NCBI GenBank assembly: GCA_904418995.1
Contig: CAJFQF010000002.1
Span: 124,001-188,000 of the forward strand
DNA: 64,000 bases
Reading direction: 5' to 3'
DNA from: Heritagella_A intestinalis
GTDB lineage: Bacteria > Bacillota > Clostridia > Oscillospirales > Acutalibacteraceae
In this document: in pieces, positions 33,604-42,950 of the stretch
Numbering within the stretch: the stretch's first letter is position 1
How the letters are laid out: the number at the start of each line of letters is the position of its first letter
Notes under the pieces: model-generated
Databases searched by the model: none
The model's input: the letters and a program-made list of their open reading frames with translations, nothing else
What the model was told of the DNA's origin: nothing
Made by a program: the position numbers and the translations under genes

Positions 33604-33618
33604 AAGGAGCAAACCCTC

Positions 33619-35115
33619 ATGGTTTTATATCACGTATCTACCACCTATCAGCTTCTCTACTGCATCACCCACCGTTTGGCCCGCCATCCCAGGGAGGGGG
33701 CTGGGCTGCTGCTGGTGGAATATATTTTTCCCGAAGCCCGGCGCAAGGAGACGGTGCAGCGGCTGCTGGATACCGGCTGGTTTTCCTTTGTGCGGCTGGT
33801 GCCGGAGAACCAGTTTAAGCTCCGGCGGGGCAACTCCCTGACGGAATCCAGCTCCCCTCAGGAGATTGAAGGGGTCATCCGGAATATCTGCGCTTGTGTC
33901 CAGGGCTGGCTGGGCATGGATGTAAAGCAGTTTTCCCCCATCTACATAGGCTCCGACCAGTGGTCCTTCGGCATCTACTGCCTGGCCAATCAAATTCCCC
34001 ATGTGTATATTGAGGACGCCAGCGGAATGCTCTCCCAGCGGGAGCGATATATGAAAATTACCCGGGAAATCAGCTTGACCAACTATGTAATTTCCCAATA
34101 CCTCCACGGCGCAGGCACCAGCGAATATGAGACAGCCCGGCTGTGCGATATGCGGAATTTTGTCCCGGGATTTACCGATGAGAAGGCAGTCAATTTTTCA
34201 ATCTACGACGCCCTCAAAGAAGAAATCCCCCAGAAGGTGCCGGAAATCCTGGAGTTTTATGGGGCAAAGCCGGTGACAGTCCCCCAGGGCCGTCCCGTGT
34301 GCATGTACATGACCCAATACCTGAAATCCATGGCCGTCAAGGATTTGGACGTCCAGGAGCAGATTACCAACCTGCTGGTGGATTACTTTGCCCAGGGATT
34401 CCAGCTGGTCATTAAGCCCCACCCCAAGGACCAATGGCTCAATTACCGCCGGATGTTTCCCGAGGCTGTGCTGCTTCCCCCCAATATCAACTCCGAGCTG
34501 ATTCCCTTCCTCTTTGACCAGCCCGTGCAGCGGGTCCTCACCGCCAGCTCCACCTCGGTGGGGGGCATGGCCCCCTTTGCCCGGGAGGTCTTTCAGTTCA
34601 CCACGGAAATCGAAACCCGGTTTGAGCACCTCCACGCGGTGTATTTGGCGGCAGTGCTCTTGGGAGAGGCGGCGAAGGCTTGGGGCCCTCTGCATCTGTC
34701 CCTCCAAAAGGTCAACGCCGTCCAGCTGGAAAATTTCCTCCGGATTTTGGAGGTCCCTCAAATGGAAACCGGCGCGCCTGTGCTGGTGACAGAGGGCGCG
34801 CCCCCGGAAGCGCCGGGCGGTGCCGTGCTCTGGATTGCCGGAGAGCGCAGTTCCGGAAAACCTCCGGTGCTTCCCAGGGCCGGCCAGGCCCTGGAGCTGC
34901 GGGGCACTCTGCTGCCGGAAGAGGGGAGCCTGCTGACGGAGAATGGATTTCTCCTGTACCTGACAGACCCCCGTCCCGGGATGCTTTCCCAGCTTCCGCC
35001 CCTGGATTTTGTCCGGGAGCTGCCCTTTTCCCGGGCGAAATTGCAAATCCAGTCGAAACTCCTCACAGAAGAGGAAATCGACGCTAAAAATCATGAGGAG
35101 CGTGAAATTCTATGA
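33619..35115 (+). CDS. Polysialyltransferase-like glycosyltransferase, copy 1
   Basis: 498 residues. MVLYHVSTTYQLLYCITHRL opens the protein, FQLVIKPHPKD (about 265) gives the KPHP-type nucleotide-sugar motif, and VLTASSTSVGGMAPFAREV the Ser/Thr motif. These are marks of the GT52/polysialyltransferase-like group, which use CMP-linked sugars in the known members. The last 90 residues look poorly conserved. It starts ATG behind AAAGGAG and overlaps the cytidylyltransferase by 4 bases. The second copy at 39490 is clearly related but not close. Confidence 0.8.
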   Translation: MVLYHVSTTYQLLYCITHRLARHPREGAGLLLVEYIFPEARRKETVQRLLDTGWFSFVRLVPENQFKLRRGNSLTESSSPQEIEGVIRNICACVQGWLGMDVKQFSPIYIGSDQWSFGIYCLANQIPHVYIEDASGMLSQRERYMKITREISLTNYVISQYLHGAGTSEYETARLCDMRNFVPGFTDEKAVNFSIYDALKEEIPQKVPEILEFYGAKPVTVPQGRPVCMYMTQYLKSMAVKDLDVQEQITNLLVDYFAQGFQLVIKPHPKDQWLNYRRMFPEAVLLPPNINSELIPFLFDQPVQRVLTASSTSVGGMAPFAREVFQFTTEIETRFEHLHAVYLAAVLLGEAAKAWGPLHLSLQKVNAVQLENFLRILEVPQMETGAPVLVTEGAPPEAPGGAVLWIAGERSSGKPPVLPRAGQALELRGTLLPEEGSLLTENGFLLYLTDPRPGMLSQLPPLDFVRELPFSRAKLQIQSKLLTEEEIDAKNHEEREIL

Positions 35116-35774
35116 AAACCGTTGCCTTTGTCCCGGTCAAGCTCAATAACGAGCGCCTGCCAGGAAAGAATACCAAGCCCTTCCACAATGGGGAACCCCT
35201 GATTCACTATATCCTGCAAACCCTGCTGCAGTGCCGGGGCCTGGACAGCATCTATGTCTATTGCAGTGACCCTGCCATTCAGGAATACCTGCCCAAAGGG
35301 GTCGCCTGGCTGCCCCGGGATCCCCGTCTGGATTCTTCCTCCACTTTGATTCTGGAAGTACTCCGGGCCTTTGCCGAGGATGTGCCGGCGGACACCTATG
35401 TGCTGGCCCACGCCACCGCTCCCTTTATCTCGGTGGCTTCGGTGGAGTCCGGCATCCTGGCGGTGAACAGCGGGGAGTATGACAGTGCTATGACCGTGAA
35501 GAAGCTCCGGGAATTCCTGTGGCTCAACGGCAAGCCCCTCTACGATACCACCTGCATTCCCCGCACCCAGGATTTAGGGGATCTCTACGCAGAAACCACG
35601 GGCCTGTATGTCTATAAGCGGGAGCTCCTTATGGAGCACAACCGCCGCACCGGGGAAAAGCCCTATCTGATTCCTGTCAGCGATGTAGAGGCCTGCGACA
35701 TCAACGAGCCCTTTGACTTTGAAGTGGCCGACATGATCTTTAACCGCTGTATCCGAAAAGGAGGCGCCAAATGA
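35112..35774 (+). CDS. CMP-sialic acid synthetase-like cytidylyltransferase
   Basis: 220 residues. FVPVKLNNERLPGKNTKPFHNGEPLI is the N-terminal CTP-binding motif of acylneuraminate cytidylyltransferases, followed by LAHATAPFIS and EACDINEPFDFEVAD near the end with the metal-binding Asp. The family charges a nonulosonic acid with CMP. It overlaps both neighbours by 4 bases, between a polysialyltransferase-like gene and an aldolase, so the CMP-sugar made here probably feeds the transferases. The exact sugar is not known. Confidence 0.88.
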   Translation: MKTVAFVPVKLNNERLPGKNTKPFHNGEPLIHYILQTLLQCRGLDSIYVYCSDPAIQEYLPKGVAWLPRDPRLDSSSTLILEVLRAFAEDVPADTYVLAHATAPFISVASVESGILAVNSGEYDSAMTVKKLREFLWLNGKPLYDTTCIPRTQDLGDLYAETTGLYVYKRELLMEHNRRTGEKPYLIPVSDVEACDINEPFDFEVADMIFNRCIRKGGAK

Positions 35775-37372
35775 GCCAGGTAAAATTTTTGGACTGCACC
35801 CTCCGGGACGGAGGATACGTCAACAACTGGAAGTTCGGCCGGGAGACTATCCGGGATATGATCCGCCGGTTTTCCAGTTCCGGGGTGGACATTATCGAAT
35901 GCGGCTTTTTGACGGATCTGCCCAGCGACCCGGATCAGTCCCTGTTTCATTCCGTGGAGGAGATTAACGCCCTGCTGCCGGAAAACAGCCAGTCGCTGTT
36001 TGTGGCCATGATCGCCATTGGGGAGAAAGAGATCAATCCCGCCCTGCTGTCCGATGCCGCCGAAACCGGCCTGGGGGGTATTCGGTTGACCTTCCATCCC
36101 GATGAAATCGATAAGGCCTTCTGTTATGGCGAGATGATTCAGCGCAAGGGATACCGGCTCTTTATGCAGCCGGTGGGCACGGCGGGCTATACCGATGAAG
36201 AGCTCATCCGTCTGATTAAGCGGGTGAACCAGCTGAACCCCTACGCCTTCTATCTGGTGGACACCTTGGGCACCATGTACGGTAAGCTGCTGCTCCGCCA
36301 GGTGATTCTGGCGGACAACAACCTGGCCCCGGGCATCCGCATCGGTTATCACTCCCACAATAATTTGCAGATGTCTTTTGCCAATGCGCAAAAGCTCCTG
36401 GAATTCAAAACCGACCGGGGCATGATTATCGACTGCTCTGCCAGCGGCATGGGCCGTGGGGCAGGCAATCTCTGCACCGAGCTGGTTCTTAACTACTACA
36501 ACAACGAGTTCGAGAACCGCTATCATGTGCTGCCGGTGCTGGAAGTGGTGGATAAGTACATTACCGCCATTTCCCTCACCAGCCGCTGGGGCTATTCCTG
36601 CCCCTACTTCCTGGCGGCCTCCCAGGACTGCCACCCTAACTATGCCTCTTACCTGATGAGTAAGCAGACAGTGTCGGTGAGCGCTGTTTCCGAGCTGCTG
36701 GACCAGATTCCTCAGGAACGCCGGGAGCAGTTTGACAAGCAGCTCATTGAACATCTGTATCAGAAATACCAGTCCCACGCAGTGAATGACCTGGATGCCA
36801 TTGATGCCCTGCGTCAAAAAATGGAGGGCCGCAAGGTGCTGGTGCTGGCCCCGGGCAAATCCATCGCCGCCTATCAGGACCGGATACAGGAATTCATCGA
36901 CGAGGAAGACCCCCTCATTATCAGCGTGAACTTTGTGCCTCACCAGTACCGGTATGATTTGCTGTTCCTCACCAATGACCGCCGCTATGAGGAGACCCGG
37001 GAGGAAATCGACTGGAATAAGACCATCGCCACCTCCAACATCCGGGAACTGCCCGGGGAGGCCCTGACGGTGAATTATTCCTCTTTGCTGAACACCTCTC
37101 TCTATGCCTCCGACAGCGCCGGCGCCATGCTTTTGAAGCTCCTGGTGAAGTGTACCGTCAAGGACGTGTACCTGGCCGGTATGGACGGCTTTAGCGACGA
37201 TCCCCTCTCCAACTACTACGCCCCGGATTATGCCGTGCTCAACTACGACATTCCTCTGCGGGTGAAGAACGAGGAGATCAATGTCCAGCTGAATAAGCGG
37301 GCCAAGGAGCTGAACCTTGTGTTCCTGACGCCCAGCCTGTACAAAATTCAAAACCAAAAGGGTGAAGATTGA
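35771..37372 (+). CDS. DRE-TIM aldolase fused to a second, Rossmann-like domain
   Basis: 533 residues. The first 300 form an HMGL-like (DRE-TIM metallolyase) barrel: FLDCTLRDGGYVNNW with the Asp-Arg of the active site, IIECGF, GIRIGYHSHNNLQMSFANA (HxH metal site) and CSASGMGRGAGNLCTEL. The rest (VLVLAPGKSIAAYQDRI, IISVNFVPHQYRYDLLFLTND, VYLAGMDGFS) looks like a nucleotide-binding or glycosyl-related domain. Related aldolases such as 4-hydroxy-2-oxovalerate aldolase condense pyruvate with aldehydes. Beside a CMP-sialate synthetase-like gene it may form the keto-acid sugar. This is inference. Confidence 0.85.
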   Translation: MSQVKFLDCTLRDGGYVNNWKFGRETIRDMIRRFSSSGVDIIECGFLTDLPSDPDQSLFHSVEEINALLPENSQSLFVAMIAIGEKEINPALLSDAAETGLGGIRLTFHPDEIDKAFCYGEMIQRKGYRLFMQPVGTAGYTDEELIRLIKRVNQLNPYAFYLVDTLGTMYGKLLLRQVILADNNLAPGIRIGYHSHNNLQMSFANAQKLLEFKTDRGMIIDCSASGMGRGAGNLCTELVLNYYNNEFENRYHVLPVLEVVDKYITAISLTSRWGYSCPYFLAASQDCHPNYASYLMSKQTVSVSAVSELLDQIPQERREQFDKQLIEHLYQKYQSHAVNDLDAIDALRQKMEGRKVLVLAPGKSIAAYQDRIQEFIDEEDPLIISVNFVPHQYRYDLLFLTNDRRYEETREEIDWNKTIATSNIRELPGEALTVNYSSLLNTSLYASDSAGAMLLKLLVKCTVKDVYLAGMDGFSDDPLSNYYAPDYAVLNYDIPLRVKNEEINVQLNKRAKELNLVFLTPSLYKIQNQKGED

Positions 37373-39478
37373 GTGCTCAGTCAGATCTACCAGTATACCA
37401 AACGAAAAAAACGCGGTTTCAAGCGCCGGATGGACCGGCTCATCCGGAAGTTCACCATGCATAACCGGATGATTACCGAGGCCTACTACCGGGAGCGTTC
37501 CCCGGAGCTGGGCTTTTTCCGCCGGGGGCTCACCTTGGGACTGCTGTGCCTGGCTTCTGTCACCGGGAAGGCTTATTCCCATCGGGCCACCGCTGCCGAA
37601 CGCAGGGACTATACCAACCGGATTTTCGTCTACCGGCCGGAATCCCGCTCTCACCGGCGCATGAGCTACACGGCTCTTGCCAAGCGGATTCTCCTGTGCG
37701 ACGTCATCTCCTTTGACGTGTTCGATACCCTGCTCCTGCGGCCCTTTGACGACCCCAAGACTGTCTTTTACCTGGTGGGGGAGAGGCTCCATTGCCCCTC
37801 CTTTACCCGCTATCGTGTGCTGGCCGAAAAGCAGGCCCGGCAGGAGGCCCTGGAAAAGACCGGCTACAACGAGGTGACCCTGGAAGACATCTATGAAAAA
37901 ATGCAGCGGTATGTGGCGGTGGACGTAGAGAAAGCCGCCGCTCTGGAAGCGGAAATCGAGCTTTCCCTGCTTCAGGCCAACCCCTATGTGAAGCAGCTCT
38001 ATGACATCGCAGTGGAGCTGGGCAAGACGGTAATTGCTGTGACGGATATGTATCTGCCCCTGCCGGTTTTGCAGGAGGCCCTGGCCAAAAACGGCTACAC
38101 CCAGCTTTCCCGGATTTTCCTCTCTCGGGACTGCGGCTTTTCCAAGCGCAGCGGCCGGCTGTTCCCCTATGTGAAGGAGCAGCTGGGGGAGGAGAAGCGG
38201 TATTTCCATATGGGGGATAACTACACCGCCGACTTTCTCCGGGCCAAAGAAGCGGGCTTTGACGCCGCCTATTATCCCAATGTCAACCGCCTGGGAAATC
38301 CTCACCGCTGCGCCGATTTGACGGCGCTTATCGGCAGCGCCTACCGGGGAATTGTCAACAACCGGCTGTGCTGCGGCGCTTTCCGGGAGAACCAGTATTT
38401 TGAATACGGCTACGCCTATGCGGGATTTTACGTTTTGGGCTACTGTGCGTGGATTCATGAGCGGGTCCAGGCCAAGGGCATCCAGAAGCTCCTGTTTCTC
38501 TCCCGGGATGGGGACATCCTCCAAAAGGTCTACCAAAAGCTCTACCCGGAAGCGGATACCGAATACGTCTATTGGTCCCGGGCGGCGGCCACCCGGCTCA
38601 CCGCCGGCTATTTCCGCAATGAGTTTTTCCTCCGGTATATCAAGTATAAGATTTCCCGCAAAATCAATATGACCCAGATGCTCACGGCCATGGAGCTGCC
38701 CCAGATGCAGGATTTCCTGACGGAAAAGGGCTTTTTGCCGGATACTATCCTGACAGCGGAGAACTACGAGGACATTGTCTCGGTGTTTTTGCAGCATTGG
38801 GATGTGGTGGAATCCGCCTACGCGGACAGCGGCAAGGCCGCCCGGCTCTATTATGCCGAAAAGCTCCAGGGGGTTTCCTCTGCTGCGGCGGTGGATGTGG
38901 GCTGGGCCGCCAGCGGCGTCTCCGCTTTGAAGGTGCTGGTGGAGGACATCTGGCACATGGACTGCAAAATCTACGGCTTTGTGTCCGGCGCCAATTACCT
39001 CCACGACCAGAATATCATCGAAGCGCCCCTGACCAGCGGGGACATCGAATCCTATATGTTCTCCCAGCAGAAGAACCGGGAATTAAAGCGGCAGCATCGT
39101 GTGGGCCAGCTCTACAGCGTATTTATTGAAATGATGCTGGCTTCGCCCAGTCCCTCTTTCCTCCAGTATGAGCTGGGGGAGGACGGGGCCCCAGCTTTCC
39201 GCTTTGATTTGCCGGAAGTGGAGGGCTATGAAATGATCCGGGAGCTGCAGCGGGGCATTCTGGAATTTACCGACGATTACTGCCGGGCCTTCCGGGATTA
39301 TCCCGCCATGCTGCACATCAGCGGGGAAGACGCCTATCATGTGTGCCGGTTCATTATTTCCCGCCCGGATTACTTCCGGAACCTCTTTGCCGACTACCCG
39401 GTGAACCGGGCGGTGGGCACTTCCTCCCATGAGATGGAGACCCTCTCCCAGCTCATGGAGCGGGAATATCAATACTAA
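37373..39478 (+). CDS. HAD-type hydrolase/glycan biosynthesis protein
   Basis: 701 residues from GTG 37373, directly after the aldolase stop. Residues about 105-310 form a HAD phosphatase: SFDVFDTLLLRPFD (nucleophile), TVIAVTDMYLP (Thr of motif II region), KRSGRLFPYV and HMGDNYTADFLRAKEAGFDAAYYPN. The C-terminal 380 residues (QYFEYGYAYAGFYVLGYC, KLLFLSRDGDILQKVYQKLYP, AAVDVGWAASGVSALKVL) occur in similar proteins of surface-glycan loci. FLSRDG hints at a second HAD-like motif. The substrate is probably a sugar phosphate or lipid-linked glycan. Confidence 0.82.
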   Translation: MLSQIYQYTKRKKRGFKRRMDRLIRKFTMHNRMITEAYYRERSPELGFFRRGLTLGLLCLASVTGKAYSHRATAAERRDYTNRIFVYRPESRSHRRMSYTALAKRILLCDVISFDVFDTLLLRPFDDPKTVFYLVGERLHCPSFTRYRVLAEKQARQEALEKTGYNEVTLEDIYEKMQRYVAVDVEKAAALEAEIELSLLQANPYVKQLYDIAVELGKTVIAVTDMYLPLPVLQEALAKNGYTQLSRIFLSRDCGFSKRSGRLFPYVKEQLGEEKRYFHMGDNYTADFLRAKEAGFDAAYYPNVNRLGNPHRCADLTALIGSAYRGIVNNRLCCGAFRENQYFEYGYAYAGFYVLGYCAWIHERVQAKGIQKLLFLSRDGDILQKVYQKLYPEADTEYVYWSRAAATRLTAGYFRNEFFLRYIKYKISRKINMTQMLTAMELPQMQDFLTEKGFLPDTILTAENYEDIVSVFLQHWDVVESAYADSGKAARLYYAEKLQGVSSAAAVDVGWAASGVSALKVLVEDIWHMDCKIYGFVSGANYLHDQNIIEAPLTSGDIESYMFSQQKNRELKRQHRVGQLYSVFIEMMLASPSPSFLQYELGEDGAPAFRFDLPEVEGYEMIRELQRGILEFTDDYCRAFRDYPAMLHISGEDAYHVCRFIISRPDYFRNLFADYPVNRAVGTSSHEMETLSQLMEREYQY

Positions 39479-39489
39479 GGGGGAAGACC

Positions 39490-41073
39490 ATGCTCTATTA
39501 CGCCCTGACAACCTATCATGTTCTGTGCTGTGTCCTCCACAAAATGACCGTTCACCCAAAGGAGGAGGCGGTGCTGGTCCTCTCGGACATCCACCGCAAC
39601 TCTGCGGCCTTTGCCCAGCGCTATCGGGAGTCCGGCATTTTCAGCCGGGTGGTAATTTTACAGGAAGCCGCCGTGCTGGAACATCAGAAATATTTGGAGA
39701 GGAAAAAGCTCCCGGTGAAGATGATTCTCCGGTCCAGCTGCCGCCGGATGGAGGACACCCTGAAAGGGGAGGGCCTTTCCCTCAAGGGCCAGGACCTGTA
39801 CCTGTGCCCGGACCACTTCCCCTTTGGCTGGTATGTCATCAAAAACCGCCTGCCCTACCACTGCTTTGAGGAGGGCAGCGGCGTTCTTTCGGACCGGGAT
39901 TTTGCCCTGAACAATATGAAGCGGAACAAGACCCAGTATCACCTGTGTTTTGCTCTGGGCTGCTTTGGGGACAACGACCTGGCTACAGAGGTGCTGGCGG
40001 ATAAGGAGAAGCAGAAGCCCGGCTATACCAATCCCAAAATGACGGATTTCTCCGTGGACCGGATTCTCCGGGAAATGCCGGAAGAGGAGCGCCGCCGCGT
40101 GCTGTCCTTTTTCGGCGCAGGGGAGACGGTATCTCTTCGGGAAAACAGCGTGCTGCTCCTGACCCAGCACATGGCCAATTTGGGCCTGATGACGCTGCCG
40201 GAACAGCACCGGCTGTACACCCTCTTTGCGGATTATCTCTTCCCCAAAGGGAGCCAGCTGGTCATCAAGCCCCACCCCGACGACATCGCCGGCACCTACC
40301 ACCGGGTCTTTGGGGAGGACACCGTGGTACTGCCCTTTGCCATGCCCTCGGAGCTCATGGCCTACTGTATCCGGGGCCGGTTCCAAAAGGCCGCGGCAGC
40401 TTACTCCACATCGGTGCGGTCTATGGGCCACATCGCAGACGAGACCCTCTGCTTTGACAGCCGGATTTTGCAGGATTGGCGCTATCTGCCCCTGTACAAC
40501 TGCGCAGTGCGCTTTTTGCAGGCGGCGGGCATCCAGGAGGCGGAAACCGATGGGGACGAGGGATTGCTCCAGGAGCTCTCCCGGTGTTCCGGGAAGGAAA
40601 TCGCCTTCTCCCATCCAGAGGAGCTGCACCTCTCCGCCCAGGCACTGGTCATCAGCGATTTGGCCGGGGCAGACGAAAACGGCGAAGCACCTGACCCCAT
40701 TCAGCGGGCGGAGGAAATCTCCTCCCTGCTGTCCCGGGGGAAGTTCCGGGTGGTGGTGTTCTGCCAGGAGCAGGAAGCCTATTCCTTCTTTACCGGCCGG
40801 AACCAAGAGATTTTCCAGTATGTGCGGCCCATCACCCTGCGCATGGGCGCAGAGACCCGGCAGATTACAGTCTATACAAAGGAGCGGGAAATTATGGAAA
40901 TCGCGGAAAAATTCCACCAGGTGAAGGAACTGCCCTACACCGGCGTTACGGTGGAAATGGACGGCATCAGCCGCTCTGAGGCGGAGAAAATCCGTCTGCT
41001 GGAAGGGGTGCTGGCCGCCACGGAAAAGCGTCTGAACAGCTATATTGAAGCGGGAAAGAAGGGGAACGAATGA
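39490..41073 (+). CDS. Polysialyltransferase-like glycosyltransferase, copy 2
   Basis: 527 residues. MLYYALTTYHVLCCVLHKM parallels the start of copy 1, SQLVIKPHPDDIAGTYHRVFG (about 254) is the KPHP motif, and AAAYSTSVRSMGHIAD the Ser/Thr motif. It has an extra C-terminal region of about 180 residues that ends in a helical stretch (LEGVLAATEKRLNSYIEA). Two related enzymes in one cluster suggest either two linkages in the repeating unit or a starter and an elongating transferase. It overlaps the HAD gene by 4 bases. Confidence 0.8.
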   Translation: MLYYALTTYHVLCCVLHKMTVHPKEEAVLVLSDIHRNSAAFAQRYRESGIFSRVVILQEAAVLEHQKYLERKKLPVKMILRSSCRRMEDTLKGEGLSLKGQDLYLCPDHFPFGWYVIKNRLPYHCFEEGSGVLSDRDFALNNMKRNKTQYHLCFALGCFGDNDLATEVLADKEKQKPGYTNPKMTDFSVDRILREMPEEERRRVLSFFGAGETVSLRENSVLLLTQHMANLGLMTLPEQHRLYTLFADYLFPKGSQLVIKPHPDDIAGTYHRVFGEDTVVLPFAMPSELMAYCIRGRFQKAAAAYSTSVRSMGHIADETLCFDSRILQDWRYLPLYNCAVRFLQAAGIQEAETDGDEGLLQELSRCSGKEIAFSHPEELHLSAQALVISDLAGADENGEAPDPIQRAEEISSLLSRGKFRVVVFCQEQEAYSFFTGRNQEIFQYVRPITLRMGAETRQITVYTKEREIMEIAEKFHQVKELPYTGVTVEMDGISRSEAEKIRLLEGVLAATEKRLNSYIEAGKKGNE

Positions 41074-41723
41074 CCTCGAAACGCCTGATTATTTTTGATT
41101 ACGACGGCACCCTGGCGGATACCTCTCCGGGCATCCGTTATTGCTATAATGCCACCGCCGACGCTATGGGCTATGTGCCCCACCTGGCCCGGGAGGACTT
41201 TTTCGGGGTGATTGGCGGCTCCTTGGAGGACGGCTTTCACAAGCTCTGGCCCCAGATGACCCCGGAGGAGATTTCCAGGGCTGTGGTGCAGTACCGGGAG
41301 CGCTATGCCTCGGAGGGAAGAAAACTCCCCGCCCCCCTGTATGACGGGATGCGGGAGACCCTGATGGTATTGAAAAAGCTCCAATTTCGCTTGGCAGTGG
41401 CCACCCTCAAGCACGAGCGGTTTATTCACGGGATGCTGGAGGACAATGACATTGACGGCCTTTTTGATGCGGTGTGCGCCTATACCGGCAGTGAAACCAA
41501 AAGCGGCCTGCTCCGCAAAGCCTGCACCCTCACGGAGGTTTCCCCAGAAGAGAGCCTTCTGGTAGGGGACAGCGCCTATGACGGAAAAGGCGCTAAGGAA
41601 GTTCCCATGGACTTTGCCGCTGTCCTGTATGGCTGGGGCTTCCGGCAAAAGGAAGAAACAGCCCCGTATGCCCCGGTGATGGTTTTAAACCGCCCGGCAG
41701 AGCTGTTGGCCGCTCTAAAATAA
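41070..41723 (+). CDS. HAD-superfamily phosphatase (phosphoglycolate phosphatase-like)
   Basis: 217 residues with all HAD motifs: IIFDYDGTLADT (nucleophile Asp), LAVATLKHER (Thr), K at SETKSGLL, and LLVGDSAYDGKGA (acidic pair), with a helical cap between motifs I and II. The length fits phosphoglycolate phosphatase-type enzymes. As last gene of the glycan operon it may remove phosphate from a sugar intermediate, for example a 9-phosphate of a nonulosonate, but a housekeeping role cannot be excluded. Confidence 0.88.
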   Translation: MTSKRLIIFDYDGTLADTSPGIRYCYNATADAMGYVPHLAREDFFGVIGGSLEDGFHKLWPQMTPEEISRAVVQYRERYASEGRKLPAPLYDGMRETLMVLKKLQFRLAVATLKHERFIHGMLEDNDIDGLFDAVCAYTGSETKSGLLRKACTLTEVSPEESLLVGDSAYDGKGAKEVPMDFAAVLYGWGFRQKEETAPYAPVMVLNRPAELLAALK

Positions 41724-41746
41724 ACCATTCAGATTGCATAGAAAAT

Positions 41747-41788
41747 GCCTCCGGATGGCAGCAACAAGCTGCTCCGGAGGCGCTTTTT
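41747..41788. terminator. Bidirectional terminator between glycan cluster and envelope operon
   Basis: GCCTCCGG (41747-41754) pairs with CCGGAGGC (41774-41781) around a 19-base loop, followed by a T-run. Both the HAD gene (+) and the FemAB-like gene (-) end here. Confidence 0.85.
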
Positions 41789-41796
41789 ATGCATAT

Positions 41797-42948
41797 TTAT
41801 TTTTCTGGAATGGGGGCGGGCATGGCGGATACTTTTTTAGAGGGCAGGAGCTTTTCCATGACCTTTTTCTCGGTATCCTGTGCCAAAAGCCGCAGATGTA
41901 CCAGCCGCCGGAACCCGGTTTGACAGAAGTCCATGACAGCTTTTTTGCAGGGACTGAAAATATAGTCGAATTCTCCCGCATACACCACCACTTCCCCGGA
42001 AAATCCCTGCTTAAAGCGATAGACGCCGTAGTTGGGATGGTCGGGCTCGTCAAAATGGGGAATGCCCTGGAAATCATAGAGGCTGCATCCGCTCTCTATG
42101 GCCCACTGGATCATCGACCACTGCATCAGATAACAAGGCATCAGGTTTCGATGTTCATTGGAAGAGGCGCCATACACATAGGAAGTCTTGCCGGCATATT
42201 GGATGGCGATGGCCCCGGAGAGGGACTCCCCATTGTATTCACAGAGATAGAGACGGCAGGCAGAGCCAAAGGCGTCCATGAGGCGGAGAAAGTACTCCCG
42301 GCTGCGGATGGCAAAGTGATCCCGATGTCCCGTCTCCCGCATGAGCTTCATAAAGTCGTCCAGGCGTTCTGGCCCATAGTATCCGCAGGTTACGCCCCGG
42401 CGGCTAGCTAAACGGATGTTGTAGCGCCATTTGCTTTTAAAGGCGGAGAAGATTTCTTCCTGGGTTTTCCCGTCCAATGGCAGGTGATAGTGGGAACGGC
42501 ATTGCACTGTCGTATCCTCGCTGGCCTTAGGCGTGTGGGAAAATCCCAGGCAGGCCATAGCGCCCAGAAATCGCGCGTCGTTTTCCGGGATCATAGGGTC
42601 CATACGGAAAAGGCAGGCCCGGTGCTTTTTGGCCGCCTGGATGATTCCCTGGAACAGAAGGGGCAGCAGCTCGGTTTCCTCCGGGAAGCACACCGGCCCC
42701 CGGGGGGCATAGAGGAAGCTGGAATGAAGCAGAGGCAGGGGCTTCACTAGGATCAGCATGGCTGCCCGGATATTCCCGTCCGGGCCCCGGACCACCACGG
42801 CCTCATGGCCCCAGTTTTCCTTTACCTGCCGCCAGGCCAGGGATTGGGAAAAGCTCCCGTAGGGATGGCGGGAAACAAACTGCTCGTATTCATACCGTTC
42901 TTCCGGACTTCCAAAATTTAAAAGCAATACCTTCTCCGTGTGTTCCAT
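41797..42948 (-). CDS. FemAB-like peptidyltransferase
   Basis: 383 residues with two GNAT-like halves: GSFSQSLAWRQVKENWGHEA and FLYAPRGPVCFPEE in the first, FSAFKSKWRYNIRLASRRGV, SGAIAIQYAGKTSYVYGASSNEHRNLMPCYLMQW, and YDFQGIPHFDEPDHPNYGVYRFKQGFSGEVVVY in the second. That last stretch is the FemAB hallmark. These enzymes add amino acids to lipid II using aminoacyl-tRNA, building the peptidoglycan bridge. There is no typical coiled-coil arm. It is the last gene of a minus-strand operon and starts three bases after the VanY-like stop. Confidence 0.92.
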   Translation of the reverse strand: MEHTEKVLLLNFGSPEERYEYEQFVSRHPYGSFSQSLAWRQVKENWGHEAVVVRGPDGNIRAAMLILVKPLPLLHSSFLYAPRGPVCFPEETELLPLLFQGIIQAAKKHRACLFRMDPMIPENDARFLGAMACLGFSHTPKASEDTTVQCRSHYHLPLDGKTQEEIFSAFKSKWRYNIRLASRRGVTCGYYGPERLDDFMKLMRETGHRDHFAIRSREYFLRLMDAFGSACRLYLCEYNGESLSGAIAIQYAGKTSYVYGASSNEHRNLMPCYLMQWSMIQWAIESGCSLYDFQGIPHFDEPDHPNYGVYRFKQGFSGEVVVYAGEFDYIFSPCKKAVMDFCQTGFRRLVHLRLLAQDTEKKVMEKLLPSKKVSAMPAPIPEK

Positions 42949-42950
42949 GG

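Noticed and set aside
35663..39004. Minus-strand open frame of more than 1,100 codons
   Set aside because: It lies opposite five clear and overlapping genes. Long antisense frames arise from GC-rich codon patterns, and its translation is low-complexity with no motif.
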